Assembly: GCF_947507565.1 (NCBI RefSeq)
Contig: NC_089185.1
Span: 2,666,001-2,730,000 of the forward strand
Reading direction: 5' to 3'
Source of the DNA: Oscarella lobularis
Taxonomy: Eukaryota; Porifera; Homoscleromorpha; Homosclerophorida; Oscarellidae
DNA: 64,000 nucleotides
Made by a program: the position numbers and the translations under genes. The notes under the pieces were generated by a model. It saw only the letters and a program-made list of their open reading frames with translations, did no database searches and was not told the DNA's origin. This document shows positions 11,115 through 21,868 of this stretch, piece after piece (the stretch's first letter is position 1; every line of letters begins with the position of its first letter).

Positions 11115-11578
11115 CGTGATCCTGCAGACTGACCTCAGACTTACTGCTGAGAGACGAAGCATTGTGTGGCAGTGTGTTGTTTTTCGTTTTTGTTTCGCTT
11201 TTATTTTAGTCTTTGTCTTTTTCGTTGTTGTTTATGTTGATTTGTTATTGTTGTTATTGTTGCTGTTGTTGTTGTTGTTTCTGCTACTGCTGCTTGCAAA
11301 GAAAAACTCTCTATTGAGATCGCTATTCTCCATTGCTTCCCTACTGTATAAATTAAGCTGTAGTAATCAGGAGATGTTGTGCTGCAGAAACCTTGCATCC
11401 GAACGAAACACTCTTATTTTTATTTTAGAGGCACAGCTGGTGTAGGAAGCGATCGAGTAGATCTGCGGTCGATTTCGAGTAATTGGATGTTTGACATGCA
11501 GACTCGCGTACATAGAAGATTCGAAAGCTACATGCCTCACTTCGATAGCTGAAGCACGCAGCGACAGAAGAGTCCGCA
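11115..11578. other. Intergenic, TTG-rich 3' flank and TATA-less promoter copy
   Basis: It repeats the TTG-rich 3' flank of 4866. One upstream module (AGAGGCACAGCTG near 11427) follows. Where intact MKHL promoters read CGTACATATATAAAGAAG, this one reads CGTACATAGAAG, so the TATA box is missing. Confidence 0.65.
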
Positions 11579-12397
11579 ATGAAGCATCTTCGTTATGCAA
11601 CGATCCATAGGCTGTTTGGCATACCTGAAAAGGACCATGCTGCGCTTCGCAGCCAGGTCGAGATGGGAGAGACGGACGAGACGGACTCCCAGGAGCTCCC
11701 GGTCTCCAGGGAGAGCGCGGTCCGGCAGGAAAAGACGGAGAGCGAGGACCTAAAGGAGACCCCGTAAACAAAAGCAGTTTCTACTTGCTCATTACTCCCA
11801 ATGACGTCAAATTCAAGCGCGATAGAGTTCGCCTACACGAAACTCCAGTTTCAGGCGGACCGTCGACGTCGATTTCGTTCAATGCAGGCCAGACAAACCG
11901 CAACCGATTGATGAGCGTCACATTGGTGGAGCCCAATGTGCTCGATGACGCCACTCGATACGTCGTTACAGCAACCATCTCTCATCGAAGTCCCGTGTCG
12001 GTGGCAACGGACACGGATATCTTCTTAACCGTGTCTGATGGTATCGAAGCCGTAGGTTACATAATTCTCGACAAAGCAAACAGGAACTCGAAAGACGCTA
12101 TGTGGGCATGCGAAGGACGTAGACAACAAATTTTCGGGTGCGACATCATGCACCAAACTCAAGAGTCCGTCGATAACGAACTTCTCGCCACTGCACACGG
12201 TGCAAGTAAAATTTTGTGGCCACCACGGAGCATTTGGAATAGGAAAAACCGTCTCCAACGTGCACGTGATTTTCACTCACAATTTTCCATACATCATGAA
12301 ACCGTCAAAAGGAATCTTCTTAGACATCTATCGCGATGACGCTCATGAACGGTACATCATCGATTTCATCGAAGTGAGAGTTGAAAAAGAGACCTAA
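11579..12397 (+). pseudogene. MKHL-type collagen-like gene, broken
   Basis: It starts as MKHLRYATI. A deletion removes most of the signal peptide and acidic linker relative to the gene at 15826, and the collagen stretch is then out of frame. The globular domain (from 11785) is readable until a small insertion near 12150 and another indel near 12214 break it. The frame recovers to TAA at 12395-12397. Its best match is 15826. The promoter is also damaged. Confidence 0.87.
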
Positions 12398-12915
12398 CCG
12401 GAGGCTGAGCTGACGCGAGACTGACTTGTTTTAGCGGTATCTATATCATGTAGTTGTGTATGTGAATGTGCATGTGACGTTAGGTAATCCGTATTGGGAG
12501 ACTGTTTGATTGGTCAGTGTGGGGTAGTGCGTGTTCAATGTGCGTTAGAAACGGTGGTTGTTGGTAGAAGAATAAAAGAGCGTCGGAAGCATCGAAGAAC
12601 CCCGGGGCCAGCAGGCCCCTATCACATAGTCACTGTGATTGTTGCTGTCTGTCTTCTGCCAGCGTTTATTTCACTCTTTTGGGCGTCTCCGCCCTGCGCA
12701 GTTAATAAGCCAAGGCCTGCCCAAAGCGATTGCGTAATGTGTCGAAGCACGAATCCGTGGTGGAAGAGAATTAAAGCTGCGTGCAGAAGGGCGATGTCAT
12801 CGATACACTGTACTGGTAATTGGATCAATGAGGTAGGAAACTTTCAAAAGACGGTGCCTAAATCTCCGGAAAACAAATTCAAATCCGTACTGCACGGAGC
12901 TGTCGTCTAATTTTA
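12398..12915. other. Intergenic region, paralogue of 16726-17215
   Basis: 3' flank of the MKHL copy. A 138-codon frame at 12494 is not conserved in the paralogue and is not supported as a gene. Confidence 0.55.
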
Positions 12916-13117
12916 GTGCAAGTGAAATTTGGCGGTCACCACAAAGCGTTTGGAATAGGGAGAACAGTCTCTGGCGTGAACGTGCATGATGTCAACGCAC
13001 AATTATGCATTCACCTTGAAACCATCAAAGGGAATTTACTTGGACATTTATCGTCACAATAAGGGCGAGCATTACATCATCGATTTCATCGAGGTGAGAC
13101 TTGAGAAAGAGACTTAG
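12916..13117 (+). pseudogene. C-terminal relic of an MKHH-type gene
   Basis: It corresponds to the last third of the globular domain, from VQVKFGGHHKAFGIGRTVSG to IDFIEVRLEKET and a stop, with small indels. Nothing of the signal peptide or collagen part remains. The sister relic is at 17216. Confidence 0.85.
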
Positions 13118-13680
13118 TGTAGACGAGACGCGACTCTGATCGGCAAGACGGAGAACAGATTTGCTGAGACAGAAATAAGTGTGCTCGTGTCGTCGTGTAG
13201 TACTGTAGAAGATTTTCTCACTGTGATCGTTGCTGCCTCTCCTATGTCTATCAATATAATCAGCAGCACACGAACGCTCCTAGTGCAGTAATCCACACAG
13301 TGGCAAACTTACGTATGATAGAATACTAATGCACGCTGATGTTCAGGGAAAGAAGTTTCTTCTCCTCAAAGTAGCAAAGCAAAGGAATCGTGCTAAGGCC
13401 GGTATCTATAAACAGTGACGTCACGACAAGAACAGAAATAGGGAGTGGCCGCGAGCCCCGCTTTGCATATAAGCTGAAAACGTCATGTTACCGCATTCAA
13501 AAGAGTCAATAAAAGGCGCCAGCGTCGTTTGAACACCTATGATGAACTCAGTAAGGAAACGGAAACGCCGAAACTATACCGGGATTCCGTGTTTCGATGC
13601 ACTGAAACACGGCTCCCGCGGCTTATAGCTATCCTATAAAAAGTCAAACCTGACACTCTGCTTGATCATTCTACAACACG
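13118..13680. other. Intergenic region upstream of MSKN gene
   Basis: 3' flank of the MKHH relic, followed by the conserved MSKN promoter module annotated separately. No gene is seen. Confidence 0.6.
13416..13643 (+). promoter_or_regulatory. MSKN promoter module: CRE, palindrome, TATA
   Basis: TGACGTCA at 13416-13423; an inverted repeat CCGTGTTTC/GAAACACGG at 13587-13612; TATAAAAAG at 13635-13643, 38 bp before the ATG. All three are conserved upstream of the copies at 17983, 27022 and 30425. TGACGTCA is the consensus CREB/ATF site; its use here is inferred. Confidence 0.6.
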
Positions 13681-14631
13681 ATGTCAAAGAATCTCTTTGT
13701 TTGCGCGACGACGTGCTTGGCTGTAGCAGTGACGCTCTTGTCACTCTCCCAAGGCGAAACGACTGTGTCTGAGAAAGGAACCAAGCTGACGGCGCCTTGC
13801 GGTATTGCGCAGCCAGGGTGAGACGGACGAGACGGACGAGACGGGCTTCCAGGGCCTCCTGGACTTACAGGAGAGCGTGGCTCTGAAGGACCTGCAGGAC
13901 CTTCCGGTGCCCCAGGAAAACAAGGACCTTCTAGTTCTCCGGGAGAGCGTAGCCCCGCCGGGAGTCCGGGAAGAGATGGACCCAAAGGAGATGTTGCCAA
14001 TTGCAGTAGCAGCTTCTACTTGTTCTTAACTCCTGATGACGTCAAGCTCGAGAGATACGGCAATAGAGTTCGCTTGTATGAAAGTCTTTCAGACGGGGCG
14101 GCTATTTCGTTTGGACCAGGAAAGACTAGGTTCAATCGACTAATGAGAATAACCTTAGTGGAACCTAATGTGCTGGACGACTCTTCTCGATACATCGTTA
14201 CTGCGACGATTGCCCATCGAAGTCCTGTGTCAGTGACTACAGACATGGATCTTTTCGTCACCGTGACGGACGGTCTCTTCACCGTAGGTTATGCAATTTT
14301 CGATGAAGTAAATAGGAAGTCGCGGGACTTTCTGAAGCCGTGTGAAGGACGCAGCTCACAAATTTTTGATCATACAGTGTGCGCTCTCGTCAAACATTCA
14401 GGACAAGCCAAGTATTCACCACTGCATACAGTGCAAGTGAAATTGGGCGGCGGCCACAGAGCATTCGGAGTAGGGAAAACCGTCTCTGACGTGCAACTGC
14501 TTTTCCCCCACCAATTTCAGAACGTGTTGAAACCAGAAAAAGGACTTTTCTTAGATTTGTATCGTCAGCACACAGCAGAGCAGTATACCATCGACTTCAT
14601 AGAAGTGAAGCTTGATAAAGAGACTCAGTAG
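13681..14631 (+). pseudogene. MSKN-type collagen-like gene with one TGA stop
   Basis: The frame is open from ATG to TAG at 14631 except for TGA at 13819-13821 (codon 47), where paralogues have the CGA that opens the collagen stretch (QPGRDG). Beyond it lie about 19 Gly-X-Y triplets, one with a Gly-to-Ser change (GPSSSPG), and a complete globular domain with its two loop cysteines (KPCEGR, TVCALV). The promoter module is intact. A recent null mutation or read-through is possible. Confidence 0.85.
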
Positions 14632-15825
14632 GAGAAGAACGAGAAGTGACTGCTTGGAGAGAAGGTCTAGATGCTTTGTGTGCCTTAGAGTATGTAGGAG
14701 AGAATGTTTCACGTAGGGTCTATGTCTGTCTGTCCTTTTCCTACAAATAAACCGTATAAAAACGCTATTCGAGGACTCCAAAGGTCGATTACGTGAGGGC
14801 GTGCTAAGCAATAAAGGCTCAGGGCCATTGAGAGGACGGTGTACAGATAGGCTGCCACCCCAACGAGTAGACAATGTGTCGTACGAAGATCGGCTGTCAA
14901 GAAAATGCAGATCGGACCGCGCCAGGGGATCCAAACGAAGGCGATAACACTAGACGGACGGACGTACACACGCACGACGCACGCCGTCATTTGTTATACG
15001 GGCATCACGAGCTGGAATTTGGAGATGAACCGTCCGTTCTGGCTGCTGTTAGGCACCAGCCATGACAAAACTGGAGCCACAGGACTACTACCGCGAAACG
15101 CTAAAAATATAGCCACACGATCGAGTTCATTGGGTGTCCAGGAAATTACGTTTTCCCTTGGAATAATGGTTCTTCCCACGGCGGCATAGTGTCGAGAAAT
15201 TTCTATGTATTTGATTACAGAGAAACTACTGAACAGCTGTAGTCAACAGGAGATGTTACTATAGCAGCAGGCTCCAGGGTGAGAATTAAAGAGAAACAGC
15301 CCTGATAGACGAACTGTTATTAGTAGTCTACTGCAGAAACCTTGCATCCGAATGAAAACACTCTTATTTTAGAGGCACAGCTGGATGTGTGAGATATAAG
15401 GTCGGGAGGTCTGCGGTTGGTTTCGCGTAAATTGGATGCTTGACAGATATAAAGAAGATTCAACAGCTACATGCCTCATTTTGGTAGCTGAAGCACGCTA
15501 GGGTTCGTAGACTACATTGTATCGAGAAGTTTACTATGTCTATTTGATGTAGTCACTAGTCAGTAGCAGGCTCCAGGGTGAAGAAGAGAAACAGCCCTGA
15601 TAGGCTAACTCTTGTTATTGAGTAGCACAGCAGAAACATTGCATCCGAACGAAAACACTCTTATTTTAGAGGCACAGCGGGTGTAGGAAGCGATTGAGTA
15701 CAGAGATCGGGGGGGTCGGTTTCGAGTTATTGTATGTTTGACACTCGCGTACAAATATAAAGAAGACTCGAACGCTACATGCCTCACTTCGATAGCTGAA
15801 GCACGCAGCGACAGAAGAGTCCGCA
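14632..15825. other. Intergenic region with two MKHL upstream modules
   Basis: MSKN 3' flank with AATAAA at 14746-14751. Sequence shared with 18939-19140, 23055-23150 and 28130-28400 follows. Then come upstream repeat modules with AGAGGCACAGC near 15371 and 15669, and a TATAAAG at 15756-15762 serving the gene at 15826. No gene is seen. Confidence 0.6.
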
Positions 15826-16725
15826 ATGAAGCATCTTCGTTATGCAACGATCACAGGCTGTTTGGCCATGCTAGCCCTAGTGCCGCTTCTCTCTCAAGGC
15901 ATGAGCATGGGCGGTGGTGACAACGGCAACGACGACAACGACGAAATACCTGAAAAGGACCAATGCTGCGCTGCGCAGCCAGGCCGAGATGGGAGAGACG
16001 GACGAGACGGACTCCCAGGAGCTCCCGGTCTCCAGGGAGAGCGCGGTCCGGCAGGAAAAGACGGAGAGCGAGGACCTAAAGGAGACTCCGCCGCCGTAAA
16101 TAACAGCAGTTTCTACTTGCTCATTACTCCCAATGACGTCAAATTCAAGCGATACGGCGATAGAGTTCGCCTACACGAAACTCAAGTTTCAGGCGGACCG
16201 TCGATTTCGTTCAATGCAGGCCAGACAAACCGCAACCGATTGATGAGCGTCACATTGGTGGAGCCCAATGTGCTCGATGACGCCACTCGATACGTTGTTA
16301 CAGCAACCATCTCTCATCGAAGTCCCGTGTCGGTGACAACGGATACGGATATCTTCTTAACCGTGTCTGATGGTATCGAAGCCGTAGGTTACATAATTCT
16401 CGACAAAGCAAACAGGAACTCGAAAGACGCTATGTGGGCATGCGAAGGACGTAGACAACAAATTTTCGGGTGCGACATCACCAAACTCAAGAGTCCGTCG
16501 ATAACGAACTTCTCGCCACTGCACACGGTGCAAGTAAAATTTGGTGGCCACCACGGAGCATTTGGAATAGGAAAAACCGTCTCCAACGTGCACGTGATTT
16601 TCACTCACAATTTTCCATACATCATGAAACCGTCAAAAGGAATCTTCTTAGACATCTATCGTGATCACGCGTATGAACGGTACATCATCGATTTCATCGA
16701 AGTGAGAGTTGAAAAAGAGACCTAA
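15826..16725 (+). CDS. Secreted short-collagen protein, MKHL subfamily, intact
   Basis: Single exon, 299 aa. A signal peptide is followed by a Gly/Asn/Asp-rich linker (GGGDNGNDDNDE) and a CC pair, then about 12 triplets ([16 protein letters not shown] to GPKGD). The globular domain runs from YLLITPNDV to YIIDFIEVRVEKET and has both loop cysteines (WACEGR, FGCDIT). It is the parent-like sister of the pseudogene at 11579. It is followed by the same relic and MSKN order as that copy. Confidence 0.88.
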   Translation: MKHLRYATITGCLAMLALVPLLSQGMSMGGGDNGNDDNDEIPEKDQCCAAQPGRDGRDGRDGLPGAPGLQGERGPAGKDGERGPKGDSAAVNNSSFYLLITPNDVKFKRYGDRVRLHETQVSGGPSISFNAGQTNRNRLMSVTLVEPNVLDDATRYVVTATISHRSPVSVTTDTDIFLTVSDGIEAVGYIILDKANRNSKDAMWACEGRRQQIFGCDITKLKSPSITNFSPLHTVQVKFGGHHGAFGIGKTVSNVHVIFTHNFPYIMKPSKGIFLDIYRDHAYERYIIDFIEVRVEKET

Positions 16726-17215
16726 CCGGTGGCTGAGCTGACGCGAGACTGACCTGTTCTTCCGGTATATATGTGTAGTTGTGTATGTGAATGTGCATGT
16801 GACGTTAGGTAATCCGTATTGGGAGACTGTTTGATTGGTCAGTGTGGGGTGGTGCGTGTTCAATGTGCGTTAGAAACGGTGGTTGTTGGTAGAAGAATAA
16901 AAGAGCGTCGGAAGCATCGAAGAACATAGTCACTGTGATTGTTGCTGTCTGTCTTCTGCCTGCGTTTATTTCACTCTTTTGAGCGTCTCCGCCCTGCGCA
17001 GTTATTAAGCCAAGGTCTGCCCAAAGCGATTGCGTAATGTGTCGAAGCACGAATCCGTGGTTGAAGAGAAAGCTGCGTGCAGAAGGGCGATGTCATCGAT
17101 ACACTGTACTGGTAATCTATTGGATCAATGAGGTAGGAAACTTTCAAAAGACGGCGCCTAAATCGACGGAAAACAAATTCAAATCCGTACTGCACGGAGC
17201 TGTCGTCTAATTTTA
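16726..17215. other. Intergenic, paralogue of 12398-12915
   Basis: 3' flank of the gene at 15826. No gene is seen. Confidence 0.55.
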
Positions 17216-17418
17216 GTGCAAGTGAAATTTGGCGGTCATCACAAAGCGTTTGGAATAGGGAGAACAGTCTCAGGCGTGAACGTGCATGATGTCCACGCAC
17301 AATATGCATTCACCTTGAAACCAGCAAAGGGAATTTACTTGGACATTTATCGTCACAATAAGGGCGAGAGCAGTACATCATCGATTTCATCGAGGTGAGA
17401 CTTGAGAAAGAGACTTAG
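17216..17418 (+). pseudogene. C-terminal relic of an MKHH-type gene
   Basis: Same remnant as 12916-13117, with frame-breaking indels near 17300 and 17365, ending in LEKET-stop at 17416-17418. Confidence 0.85.
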
Positions 17419-17711
17419 TGTAGACGCGACTCTGATCGGCAAGACGGAGAACAGATTTGCTGACACAGAAGTAAGTGTGCTCGTGTCGTCGTGTAGTACT
17501 GTAGAAGATTTTCTCACTGTGATCGTTGCTGCCCGTCCTATGCCTATCAATATAATCAGCAGCACACGAACGCTCCTAGTGCAGTAATCCACACAGTGGC
17601 AAACTTACGTATGATAGAATACTAATGCACGCTGATGTTCAGGGAAAGAAGTTTCTTCTCCTCAAAGTAGCAAAGCAAAGGAATCGTGCTAAGGCCGGTA
17701 TCTATAAACAG

Positions 17712-17943
17712 TGACGTCACGACAAGAACAGAAATAGGGAGTGGCCGCGAGCCCCGCTTTGTATATAAGGCGCTTACTGAAAACGTCATGTTACCGCATT
17801 CAAAAGAGTCAATAAAAGGCGCCAGCGTCGTTTGAACACCTATGAACTCAGCAAGGAAACGGAAACGCCGAAACTATACCGGGATTCCGCGTTTCGAAGC
17901 ACTGAAACACGGCTCCCGCGGCTTATAGCTATCCTATAAAAAG
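17712..17943 (+). promoter_or_regulatory. MSKN promoter module
   Basis: TGACGTCA at 17712-17719; inverted repeat at 17887-17912 with one mismatch in the left arm; TATAAAAAG at 17935-17943. Confidence 0.55.
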
Positions 17944-17982
17944 TCAAGCCTGGCACTCTACTCTAAAAGCATCTCCAAAACA

Positions 17983-18938
17983 ATGTCAAAGAATCTCTTT
18001 GTTTACGCGACGACGTGCTTGGCTGTAGCAGTGACGCTCTTGTCACTCTCCCAAGGCGAAACGACTGTGTCTGAGAAAGGAACCAAGCTGACGGCGCCTT
18101 GCCGTATTGCGCAGCCAGGGCGAGACGGACGAGACGGACGAGACGGACGAGACGGGCTTCCAGGGCCTCCTGGACTTACAGGAGTGCGTGGCTCTGTAGG
18201 ACCTGAAGGACCTCCCGGTGTCCCAGGAAAACAAGGACTTTCTGCATGGTTCTCCGGGAGAGCGTGGCCCCGCTGGGAGTCCGGGAAGAGATGGACCCAA
18301 AGGAGATGCTGCCAATTGCAGTAGCAGCTTCTACTTGTTCCTAACTCCTGATGACGTCAAGCTCAAGAGATACGGCAATATTGTATGAAAGTCTTTCAGA
18401 CGGGGCGGCTATTTCGTTTCGAGGAGGAAAGACTGCGTATAATCGACTAATGAGAGTAACCTTAGTGGAACCTAATGTGCTGAACGACTCTTCTCGATAC
18501 ATCGTCACTGCAACAATTGCCCATCGAAGTCCTGTGTCAGCGACTGCAGACATGGATCTTTACGTTACCGTGACTGACGGTCTCTTCACCGTAGGTTATT
18601 TAATTCACGATGAAGGAAATAGGAAGGCGCGGATCTTTCTGTGGCCGTGTGAAGGACGCAGCTCACAACTTTTTGATAATACAGGGTGCGTCAACGTCAA
18701 ACATTCAGGACAAGCCAAGTATTCACCACTGCATACAGTGCAAGTGAAATTGGGCGGCGGCTATGAAGCATTTGGAATAGGAAAAACCGTCTCTGACGTG
18801 CAACTGCTTTTCCCCCACCAATTTCACAACGTGTTGAAACCAGAAAACGGACTTTTCTTAGAGTTGCATCGTAATCACTATCCAGAGCAGTATACCATCG
18901 ACTTCATAGAAGTGAAGCTTGACAAGGCGACTCAGTAG
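17983..18938 (+). pseudogene. MSKN-type collagen-like gene, frameshifted
   Basis: The signal peptide and first collagen triplets are intact. A 4-bp insertion near 18246 (TCTGCATGG for TCTGG) shifts the frame within the collagen stretch. A deletion of about 8 bp near 18378 removes RVRL of the globular domain and shifts it again. The remainder is open to TAG at 18936-18938. Confidence 0.87.
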
Positions 18939-19148
18939 GAGACGAACGAGAACTGACTGCTTGGAGAAGGTTGATGCTTTGTGCGCCTCAGAGTCTGTAG
19001 GAGAAAGTTTCACGCAAGGTCTATGTCTGTCTGTCCAATTCCTACAAATAAACCGTATAAAAACGCTATTTGAGGACTCCAAAGGTCGATTACGTGAGGG
19101 CGTGCTAAGCAATAAAGGATCAGCCGTTGAGAGGACGGTGTAGACACC

Positions 19149-20810
19149 TAGAGAAGGACCTCGGCTTTCGGACATTCTGCGATTTCGGACGCTCGCACAG
19201 CAAATCTAGCTAACCGATTCTGGCTTCCTATGGCGCATTTGTAAGCCCAATCCCCGCCAGGAAGATGTGCCAGAGCGCGAATCAATAGACCAAACCCTCA
19301 CGATTTTATGAGAAGATTAGCGCGCGCAGGTCAAATCCTCCGCTTTCGGACACGTAGCTCATTCAAATTTTAATGTTTCGCCTAGAATTTTTTTTCACAA
19401 AATCCTCTATCATAGAGCTTTCGAACGCAGTAAAGCTTTAGCCAAATGGTCTAGTCTATCGCATGCTAAAAATCGACGAATATACCGACATCGCACCTCG
19501 GTGTTCGGACACCAGTTATTACGTTTGCAAAGCCCAAATCCGTTTCTAAAAGGATATTCTGAATTTTCTGTAAGGTATTTAAGACGATTTTTAAAAGCAG
19601 CTTAAAAAAGAGCAACTTTGCTAAGCAATTGGGCTGTTTAGTGCTTGAAAATGCATTTCTTGGGTTTGCTTTAGTAGCCATAAAACTAAATATAGCAACG
19701 AAAATACCCAAACTGGCACAGAAGCAAGCGGTGCGAAGAAAAAGTCACCCTAAAACTTCGTATTAAATTAATGAAAAATTCTGCCGCATACAGTACTTTA
19801 CGCCAAATGCATTTGTCGTGCTGATTTTGATCGCAACGTCAGAAACATTACATAAAAGTACCCCTTTTTACAGTATCTGTCTCTGGAGTGCTCTTCCATA
19901 AGTAGAGCAAGTACATTTTTAGCGGCATCGAGTTTCATGAAGATATCACAGCCAGAGTGTGATACCAAGAATCTGAAATTCGATCTTTATATAAGAGCAC
20001 TCAAACTGAAATTCTTAGAACGCAATAGATAAATTAATAAACGCAGATGGTCAGCTTGACGTAGCCTGAGCTCTTGGCAATATACCATAAACAGTACAAA
20101 CACTATGATAAAGTTTGAACAAACTGCATTTTGCGTAACGTCCTGTACTGGTATTTGACAGAATTTTTCAATAATATGAAGTTTAGGTGACTTTTTCTTC
20201 GCACCGCTTGCTTCTGTACCAGTTTGGGTAATCTCGTTGCTATATTTAGTTTTATGGCTACTAAAGCAAACCCAAGAAATGCATTTTCATGCACTAAACA
20301 GCCCAATTGCTTAGCAAAGTTACTCTTTTTCAAGCTGCTTTTGAAAATCGTCTTAAATACCTTACAGAAAATTCAGAATATCCTTTTAGAAACGGATTTG
20401 GGCTTTGCAAACGGAATAACTGGTGTCCGAACACCGAGGTGCGATGTCGGTATATTCGTCGATTTTTAGCATGCGATAGACTAGACCATTTGGCTAAAGC
20501 TTTACTGCGTTCGAAAGCTCTATGATAGAGAATTTTGTGAAAAAAAATTCTAGGCGAAACATTAAAATTTGTATGAGCTACGCATACGTGTCCGAAAGCG
20601 ATACTGTTGTCCGAAAGCGGAGGATTTGACCTGCGCGCGCTAATCTTCTCATAAAATCATGAGGGTTTTGTCTATTGATTCGCGCTCTGGCACATCTTCC
20701 TGGCAGGGATTGGGCTTTCAAATGCGCCATAGGAAGCCAGAATCGGTTCGCTAGATTTGCTGTGCGAGCGTCCGAATCGCAGAATGTCCGAAAGCCGAGG
20801 TCCTACTCTA
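19149..20810. mobile_element. Fold-back DNA transposon flanked by TA
   Basis: Two long inverted arms, about 19151-19810 and 20130-20808, face each other around a spacer of about 300 bp. The ends read GAGAAGGACCTCGGCTTTCG and its complement. Each arm has several TTCGGAC motifs, which look like subterminal transposase-binding repeats. TA flanks both ends. The paralogous flank near 28218 (CTGCTACCCTAGCGAG) reads through without the element, as expected for an empty site. No transposase frame is present, so this is non-autonomous. TA duplication suggests a Tc1/mariner-type mobiliser. Confidence 0.8.
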
Positions 20811-20968
20811 CCCTAGCGAGAAGAAAATGTGTCGCACAAAGATCGGCTGTCAAAAAAATGCAGGTCGGGCCGCCGGGGGTCCAAACGAAGGCCAGAGTCC
20901 ACGAAACGAGTCGGTCGGAACGTCACTAAGCATACGGGCATCACGAGCCTAAATTTGTTTTGAACACT

Positions 20969-21868
20969 AGCCGTGTACCCGTCTTCGACGGGTATATAAA
21001 TGTGATCTCTACTAATTAAAGTTCTGCGCTTGTTTTGTATTATCCCCTGACCACATCAGCAGAAAGAACCTGTTTGCTGGAGTGGCCTGCATGGGTACTG
21101 TACCCGTACCCGAGATGTCCAGATAGCACCGCTTCCTTAATTAATTAAAACCCGTCAAATACGTGTACCCGTCGAATACGTGTACCCGTCTTCGACGGGT
21201 GTATAAATGTCTTTACAAATCGTGTACCCGTCGAATACGTGTACCCGTCGAATATGTGTACCCGTCGAATATGTGTACCCGTCGAATATGTGTACCCGTC
21301 CAATACGTGTACCCGTCGAATACGTGTACCCATATCTTCGACGGGTATATAAGTGTCTTAACAAATCCCGTACCCGTCGAATACGTGTACCCGTCGAATA
21401 CCTACAGTCTGTACCCGTCTTCGACGGGTATATAAGTGTCTTAATTTACAAATCCCGTACCCGTCGAATACGTGTACCCGTCGAATATCTACAGTCTACC
21501 CGTGTACCCGTCTTCTTGTATTTAGAAATCTATTAGAGTTCTGCGCGTGTTTTGTAATAATCCCCATTTACGTACTTCGGGCGTAGTCAGGTGACCTGAC
21601 TACTTCGGGCGAAGGCCAGTATGTAGTAAGAAAAGAACATACGGGACAGCGAAGCGAAATACACGCTCACAGGCGTACCCCGCGAGGGCCCCCGGAGAAA
21701 CGAACCGAACCCAAACACGCTCGAACGTTCGACGAAGAGGTTCGCGGAGGCGGCGCGACGATCGGAAGCGGAACGGCGGCAAATAAGGCGGACAAAGATC
21801 GGCGAGTAGGCGTGTTCAATTTCGATTCTTAGCGCGCGCTCGGGGCCCTAAGTTCTTTTGAGTATAGA
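20969..21868 (-). mobile_element. Non-autonomous Helitron, element 1
   Basis: Read on the - strand it begins TCTATACTCAAAAG at 21868 and ends with a 7-bp-stem hairpin (ACCCGTC/GACGGGT, 20979-20995) followed by CTAG at 20969-20972. The next base is T (complement of A at 20968). These are the classic Helitron 5' TC and 3' hairpin-CTRR ends, with insertion between A and T. It contains several internal copies of the hairpin end and a 17-bp minisatellite. No Rep/helicase frame is present. Confidence 0.75.
21140..21510. repeat. 17-bp minisatellite in Helitron 1
   Basis: Repeats of CGTGTACCCGTCGAATA with variants, broken up by hairpin-end copies (TCTTCGACGGGTATATAA). It gives fake open frames rich in VPVEYVYPSNTCTRRI. 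Confidence 0.85.

Noticed and set aside
12494-12910. 138-codon frame downstream of the pseudogene at 11579
   Set aside because: Broken in the paralogous sequence at 16820-17210; no protein features.
19466-20525. Short frames inside the fold-back element as a transposase
   Set aside because: At most 81 codons, mirrored on both arms, with no catalytic motif.
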